A stretch of DNA of 64,000 nucleotides from Phallusia mammillata. Taxonomy: Eukaryota > Chordata > Ascidiacea > Phlebobranchia > Ascidiidae. Below the pieces are notes generated by a model. That model was not told the DNA's origin. It worked only from the letters and a program-made list of their open reading frames with translations, and did no database searches. A program made the position numbers and the translations under genes. Below, piece by piece: positions 50,501 through 59,500 of this stretch. The stretch is from assembly GCA_003260075.1 (NCBI GenBank), contig QLIY01000509.1, forward strand, positions 33,236-97,235. The letters are read 5' to 3'. Every line of letters begins with the position of its first letter. Position 1 is the stretch's first letter.

Positions 50501-53500
50501 GTTGGTTGTAATACCTTTTCTGTTTGTTGTAAGTCATCAGCAATCTGCTAAAATATTGATATGTTTGGATTTAAACCTAACTAGCTCAGCATTTACATAA
50601 CCTTTTCCTCTTGTTCATCAGTTTCTTCCACAACTCCAGATACCTCTAAAAATACAATGATGTATATTAATTATTATTAGGAAAGTTTATTAAGTTTTTC
50701 TACAATCTACAATGCTTTATACTGCAATGCAGTTTTGTTGTTTTTCTATAAGATTTACTATAAAATCTATACAAATTTAAAAAGCTTTTTGGTTTCATGC
50801 AGCCTGTAATGTTTATTATTGTGAGGTTTGGTGCAGTGTCACTTATCAAAATATATTTACTCACTAATAAATATGTACTTTGTTTGTTTTAAAGTTAAAT
50901 TGTACATGCTTAATTAATACTTACCTTTTTTATCATTTACAAGTGGCATGAAAAAAAATTCTTGGGCTGCTTCTTTTTTAGCTTTCAAAGATGATGTTTT
51001 TTCTTGTAATAGCTGTTTATTTTTCAACTTGAGGCTCTAAAAATTATGAAAAATCATCCTGTACTGCTCACACATTTTTACTGTCATCATCAAAAGCTAA
51101 ACACCAGAACCAAACCATTTCATTTTCAGATCATCATTGATTGTAACTAGTACAATGAAAATTATCAAAAGATTTTGAAAATCTTGTTTTAACTTCTACC
51201 AAAAAGAATTCAGCACATTCCATCACACACGAGTCACACTATTTTTCAAGTTAAATTTTACGAATTTTAAGTTGTTTAAAAATCAATGCAAAATAATACT
51301 AAATAAGTGTTTTCAACCATTTTATTCCTTGACCCATCTGAGCAACCCAATGGAACTGACAACCCTCCTCCACAAATTTGAATTGTTTTTATAATCACCA
51401 GAGTTTTTATTTTCAAACTACTCTAAACAGATTTTGTGGTACTGAAAAGAGTATTTCCAGCCTAATAACTATATGTGTTAGACTTTTTGTATGCATATTG
51501 TGTGCCAACAATATGAACTAGAAGGGTAGCTCAGCACATATTGCCATTGTACATACACTATAACCTATTTTGAAACATTAATATATTCGATACACTTATT
51601 TTATATTGGGTCCCCCACACACGCCAAAAAAACAATGCATTTCAAGAGATAAACATCAGTCAGTTTGGTGTTTTAAAAAACACTGTGGTAAGTTCTTGGC
51701 TTAAATAATCATGATATTAACCATTTAAACCAGGGCATGTGGCCCGCCAGAAGGTTCTGAGTGGCCCGCATAGTATTTTTTGAAATGACTCATATTGGCA
51801 ACTTAATCGCCTACGTGATTTATGGCGAACTTTCATTCTAAAAAATTGGCATTTATTGTTTGATTTATTTCTTTGTTAATATGGCAGTAATACACAACTG
51901 TTCAAGTTACTTTTATTGTGTCACAATCCGCATTGTTACGCATCACAATTTTCGTATTGTTACGTCACAATCTGACTCAGGCTTCAAGAGTCAGTCAGTA
52001 ATGTTTCTTGGTACATTGAAATACATCTGGTATCAGAGACTCGCACAAAACGCATTTAGCAGTAAAACATCTTCCACAGTCTGCAGTGATATATATTATG
52101 CCAAACAGGAAACAAAAAGCATGTAACGCTAACAGAACTTTTTAAGAAAGGTTGACATGTGACTTTAAATCTCCTGCGAGATCAGTAATTTTCGCATTGC
52201 TCCATCGTCCATCTCGCCGAATATTGCCAAACTTGTTAGAGAAAAACAGTGGCAAATTTCACATTAAAATGTTGACGTGAGGGAAAAACTTTGTTGACTT
52301 AACTATACCTTGGTGTGTTTATTGTTCTTATAACTGTAAACGAGGATAATACACATTTCTAAGATTAGAATTTCGGTGTGAGGATTTTAATTAGAATTTA
52401 TAAGACAGCTATTTCTAAGATTCCAATTAGCAGTTAGCCAGTAACAATAAGTGGCCCGCGCAATCATTCGTAAACCGCATGTGGCCCTTTGGCCAAAAAG
52501 GTTGGACACCCCTGATTTAAACTATGCTAATCTAATTCAATTCACACATTGTCCTATTTAGTGTTCTATTTATAGGGGGGGGGGGGGGGGGGGGTTTATA
52601 AGACAGCTATTTCTAAGATTCCAATTAGCAGTTAGCCAGTAACAATAAGTGGCCCGCGCAATCATTCGTAAACCGCATGTGGCCCTTTGGCCGGGGGGGG
52701 GGACCCATTTTAGAGGACTAGAGGGTGAATATTGGGTCTACGGGTTAAACACAACAATTGACACCTACAAATGACAAATTCTACAAGCTGTCCAAATTTC
52801 AGTTAATTCTGCACTTGTTTAAAAAAAAATCACCCATTTTAGGAGTTGGTGGGGTAACTGATGGGGTTCAACACCCCAAAAGTATAAAATATGAAACCAC
52901 AATGACCCAATCAACATTAATGTAAAATTTTATCCAAATCGGCCAATGTTTAAAATTCTGACCACTTGAGGTGTTATTAGCAACATTCGTTAAGGCTTCT
53001 GATGTCACATGGTTGTTAACACCCCTCCAACTGACATGTGGAAAAATGTCCACCAAGCAATGCACAAGCACAAGTACAATATGTTCTGATGCCTTTATTA
53101 TACTGTTACACCACAGAAATCTTTCGTTTGTGGTGCGCAGCAACATACAAAAATGTTTTAGATTTTTGGGGCTAGCGGGTAACCACTGGGGCTATCAAGT
53201 CAAACGAAGCAGATGGCACATCTACTTGACCATATCTACCACCTGTAAAAGTTTCATCCAAATCCATCAAAGATTTCATGCCAAAAGTGCATGGACAAAC
53301 TTTACCGGAGAAAAAAGAAAAACATAGTGAAATCAAGATGTGAAGGGGACCCATAATTAACAGGCACCACAAGCGTCACAGTATAAAACTGACCTTCACA
53401 ATGTGCAACTCAATAAATGCATGCAATTAGAAATTTTTCTGAACTTTTTAGGTGCCATTAGATTGTATATGTATACATAAAATTAAGCAATTTCTTAACA

Positions 53501-56500
53501 TCAGTAATATTGAAACAAAAACAAGCAGGTAATTGGCGGCCGTTGGTGAAATAAAGATCCGGATGTGGCCATTGTAGCAAAAAGGTTGTGCACCCTTACA
53601 CTACACTACTGACCTAAATTCAGGAAACTGCTGAAAACAAAAAACTGCAGCGGCACCTTTAATACTCTTTTGCAACTAATTCACAACAAATTGAAGTTGA
53701 AATTTTTGCTACAGAAGAGCATTGCAGCTGGGTGGTACAACCATTTTGAGGAAAGTTGTATATTACATATTTTTGCAAGTATATGAAAAAACTGCCCTAC
53801 ATGTTATTTGATATCATGTCTCAATACGTGATAACATGTCTCATTTCATCAAATTATGATACTTTGATCTAGATGTAGTAAAGTTAATCTTTTTGCTTTT
53901 TTCTGGCTATCAACATATACCATTTGTCATATTTGCAACAAATTTACATTTGCTACATAATTTCATTAGGGTCCCTATATTTATCTGACGTTTAATAACA
54001 TAATTGTTTATGCAAGCAGAAACAAATAGGTGTATGTTCGGATTCGTAATCGTATAAATAAAGTGCAAATGTGTTTTAAACATACCAAATTTGATTCAAT
54101 TCAGACATTGTTCAAAAAAATTACCCAATTTAGTGGGCAGGTGGGGCAAATATTGGGAATGCAGGGTGAAACATTACAATCACAACATATAAATGGCAAA
54201 AAAAGAATGTCTAAATTTTATCCAATTCAGACACTGTTTAAAAATTGACCTATTTTAGGGGGCTAGTTATGTAAATACTGGGGCTATAGAGTCGAACCAA
54301 ACTGTCCAACTTTTTTCTAAATCAGATATTGTTTAGAAATTAACCTATTTTAGGAGGGTGGTGGTAAAACTATTGAGGCTGTAGGGTGAAACACAACAAT
54401 CAACACTTATGAATTGCAGAATGAACAGACCATCCAAATTTCATCCGATTCGGACACTGTTTAAAAATTTACCAATTTTAGGAGGCTAGTGGAGTAAATA
54501 CTGTGGGCTGTGGCTATCGAGTCGAACAAAATAAATGGCACATCTACATGTCCATATCTACCATTTGTGAAAGTATCATCCAAAACCATTTCATGCCAAA
54601 AGTACATGGACAAACTTCCATAAAAAAGTACATGGACAAACTACCAGAAAAAAGAAGAAAAAACAGAGCAAAATCAAGATGTGTCCCCTTTAGGGAAGGT
54701 TACATTGTTACCTGTGAACACCCCCTAGCTGCCATCTGCAATAGCTACCGTTTTGGTGTAAGTAGATCACAATCACAAGTAGCGTTATCTTCATATAATA
54801 TTACAGCTTTAGGAATGAAACCCATAAAAATTTCCAAAAACTGTGTACTTACATCAATGGTGTCCAAACTTTGACTTGTGGAAGCTAATCGTGACTTTAA
54901 AATACCGATAACATGGTGAAAGGAATCAATTTTCGACTGATGCTTTGCTTGTAATGTATGAAGAAATGTCTCAAACTGGGTCTGAAACAGCAAGAGTTTG
55001 AGAAAAGTTTTTTTTGCAACACAATAAAGTAAGTAGAAAGGGTTCCTCTCAAATAAACAATCAACTTTTAAAAAGTACAAAACTTTTGAAAATGTTGATG
55101 GTTAGGACTTTTAGGGTTGGGGTAAGGGTATGAAATGACAATAACGCTGTTATGTTTGGAAAACCAATGAATAAAAAGCAAGGAATGTATTTTTTACGAT
55201 CCTGACTTTCTTCTCGGTCCTGATTTTATATCATTGAAGTAAACATAAACAGAATCAAACTGAAGAAAATGCATTAAATTCCCAAGAAAATTTTGTTCAA
55301 GTACAAAATTGTTAAGCACTGTTAATTATCCGCTGTCTATACATAACATTGCTGTGGCCGTTATATATTTATGTCTGCATTCATTTTTGAAATAGTAGCA
55401 ACTTCTAAAACAAAACCCAAATAAGATCACGAACAATGACAAATTTCCACAGATGCAACGAAATTTTGTGTGGTTTCAGTAAACTATGCAAAAGACATTT
55501 GCACTACAAAATCATTTGACAGATAAATTTGCAATCTACATAAACCGCTATCGGTTCAGATTCAGTTTGGGATAACTTTGTTTTGTTTTTAGGGATGTGG
55601 GTTCGGTTCAGGTCTTTAAAAATGTCGATTTTGTGGTTTGAGTTTTGTTCTGGTTCAGGCAAATTACCTGGTCTGAACCAGTATGCGGTTTTAAAAACCA
55701 GTTTATATCCCCTTTCTATTAACCAAATTCTTCCCATCATTTATAGGGCCTTTTCCAAGAGAGACAACATAAATTTAATTATTTTGGACACACCCTATAC
55801 CAGGGGCGGGCAACTTCTCCAGTCGGCGGGCCTGATATGGGAAAATGAAGTACTTGGCGGGCCGGATTCCTGCGTCGATACATTAATCGCGTATTTATCC
55901 AGTGATTTAAAACGAATTTTTGACCACCTAAACCAGGGGTGGGGAACCTTTTTGTTTATAAAGGCTTAGTGCCCTAAATAGCCGCATGTGGCCTTTAGGC
56001 CGCAGGTTCCCCACCCCTGAACTAGGCTATACGTGTGGAAACAAAGAAAACCGTTAAAGTAGGACACACACAAGGTTGGTAGTTATGTCGTAACAATGGA
56101 CGTATGGTGCAATGGTAACAACGGCGGGAATTTTTTTTGCTATTGGGGAGCGTTACAACTGTAATTTGACGTAGTAAGCAAGTAATGGGGGATTGCGGCA
56201 GACTGTGGCCGCGGGCCACATTATCATGTAAGACCGGAAACTGTCCGCGGGCCGCTGAAAATCCCGTCGCGGGCCGTATGTTGCCCACCCCTGCCCTATA
56301 CTATACAAAAAAATAAAAAGGTGGCATTCCCATATATTTTGTTTTTATATATTGTGTATCCTATTTATCGATTTACTATTCACATTATTTAATCTACACA
56401 CATGATTATTTTTGTAAGCAAACACGAAAGAATTCACACATGTGTTTATGCGAAATAGACATGGTATAAAGGTTTACAAATTTTTAATCTTTAGTTTCTA

Positions 56501-59500
56501 TTTTAGAAAAACAAATTAGTAGAATGCATCAACCCAAACTTTAAAACCATGACAATACTCACATTCTGATAATCTTCAGGTTTGCAACAGGGCTTATGGC
56601 AAATATTTGCACAATGTGCACACAAATGTGCAGGTCATAATGTGCGCACCTTTTTCGAAAATGTGCAGGTGCCAAAATGTGTCACATTTTTTGAAAATGT
56701 GCAGGTCAACATGTGCAGATTCCAAAAATTGTGCAGGTGCCAATTTTTTCCCCTTTCACACACAAAAAGTTTTTCTATCCCTTTAACCCACCTTTCCTGA
56801 ATTTTTAATTTTGAACAGTGTTCTATGCAAATCAATTAACTTATATATGTTATTTTTCTTGTTAAATGCAGTAGATTAAGTTTTTTAACTAAACAGAATG
56901 ACACTTCAGGGCAAAATAACTGAAAATACAATGAGGTTGCAAACAAATGCAATGGTTAAAAAACTCATGGCTGCATAAATGGTTAGAACTTATACTTTTG
57001 CATTGCACATCTATCATTTTTTCATGACATCTCGGTATTGTCATTTTCTCAACCTGTTTTGTTAACATTATACATGATTTTTACCAAATGTCAAAACTAC
57101 ACCTTTTTTTGTAACGGCAATAATCTAGTTTCTGTATATTAGTCAGGAAACAATTACAAGTTTTGCAAAAATATCAAAAAAGATATTTTGGTGTTTTATG
57201 CTATTCATACAGTAGGTCTTTCTAGCCTATCTGGTCCACTTAGATCTAAGCCAGTGTTTCTCAACCTTTTTTCATGTACCACCCTTCTTAGGTCAACACA
57301 ATTTATAAACACCCTCATCAAAACTGACAAAAATCAAAACAATTTTGTTTCACTTACAATATCAATGCGATAATTGAGAGCTGAATCTTTAATCTATATT
57401 TTAGCACTTGAAATAATAACATGGTAATGGTCATCAACATGATACCACTGCAGACAGTGCTCATTGCCTTTAACTTGGTACCAGTGATGGGCTAAAACTA
57501 CAATTGTTCTGTTTGGTTGAGCACCGAGCATCTTACTTTAACACTTGGTGCTCGGTCGAGTTTGTTGCATTATAACGGTCACACACCGTTCCCATTTATG
57601 GTGTTTGTTACGTATTTTAGACCCCTTTTATTGCCCCCGAGGCTGTGTTTTCGCTCTAGAGCAGGGGTCCGCAAATAGTGGGTCGCGACTCAAATTTGGG
57701 GCGCCCCCCCCCCTCTGGGTCACGAAATATTTCAAAATTTCCCATGAATATAAGCATCGCAAAAAGTATTTGCGGACCCCTGCTCTAGAGGACCCTTCTG
57801 CAGGCATCTCATGGTGCTGATGTTCTGGCTCGGTGACTGACAAATAACGCATTGTGATTTGCACAAAAGCATTGGGACATCATCATCAAAACCATGTAGC
57901 AAACAAAGTACCCTATACAGTCAATACTTACTCAAATTTATGTTACTGGTCGCTGGACAGATCTAACAAAAATGACTTTTGTTTCGTGTTACCCCCTAAT
58001 CGCCTAATTATTCTCTAGTGCCCCCTAATCGCCCAATTATTCTCCAGCGCCCCCTCACTGATAGCGAGAACTACTGATCTAAGCTAATAACACAATAGTA
58101 AGTCAGAAGCAATAACATGAATGTTTTAGCAAACTTGGGCGGCTTAGCACATTTTGCCCTTACACACACTATAACCTATTTTGAAACGATAATACATTCC
58201 CTATACTTAATTCAAAATGGGTCCTATACTACCAACCATCTTGCATAACATTAGTTGTTTCTGCAGGCAGAAACTCATGGGTCCCCCACACATGCAAAGT
58301 CGAAAACAATGCAATTCAAGACTATGCAAATCTGATTCAATTCACACATTGTTTAAAGTTGTCCAATTTAGTGTTTTATTTATAAGAATAAAGGAGTAAA
58401 TAGTGTCAAAATAAAGTAAAACACAACAATTGACACCTATTAATAACAAATTCTACAAGCTGTCTAAATTTCATTCCATTCCAACACTGATCAAAAATCT
58501 CGCACATTAGGGGGCTGGTGGGGTAAATGTTAAAGCTAGGGTGAAACTTAACAATCGACACCTAAAAAAGACATAATCTACCAACTATCCAAATTTCATC
58601 TCATTTCGACATTGTTTACAAATTTTATCCATTCTAGGGGTTAATGGGGTATATGGTGGGGCTACACGGTAAAACACAACAATTGACATCTATAAATGCT
58701 ATAGAGCTATACAAATTTCAGCCAATTCCGACACTGTTTAAAAAAAACACCCATTTTGGGGTGATAGAGGGGTAAATATTGGAGCTATAGGTTTAAACAT
58801 AACACTTGACACCAATGAATAACAAACTCTACAAGCTGTCCAATGTTCACTTGATTCTGCACTTCGTTAAACAATTTCACCAATTTTAGGGAGCTAGTGG
58901 GGCAACTAAAGGGGTTCTACACACAAAAGTATAAAATCTGAAACTACAATGACCCAATCAACAGTACTGTAAAATTTTATGCAAATCGGCCAATGTTTAA
59001 AATTCTGAACACCAGAGGTGTTATTAGCAACATTTGTTAATGCTTCTGACGTCATAAGGCTGTTAACACCCCTCTAACTGGCATGTGCAAAAACGTTCAT
59101 TATGAAATGCACAAACACAAGCAGGGTTTTTTTAAGGTTTGGTTTGGGTGACCGCTAAGTAGTTTTAAGAGATCGCAAGTGTTTCATTTAAATACCAAAA
59201 AACAGCCATATTTGCTTAAACGAATTATTTATTAGGCTACTGGCAAATTTTGGGAAACCGCTGGAGAAATTTGTAATTCCAAAACACCTTAAAAAAAACA
59301 CTGTTACACAAGTATCATTATGTTCGGTTACCTTTATTAAACTATTACACCACAGAAATTTTTCGTTTGTGGTCGCAGCAACATACAAAAACGTTTTACA
59401 CTTTCAGGTCTAGCGGGGTAAATACTGAGGTTATCATGTCAAACAAAGCAGATGGCACATCGGCACAACTATATCTACCACCTGTGATAGTTTTATCCAA

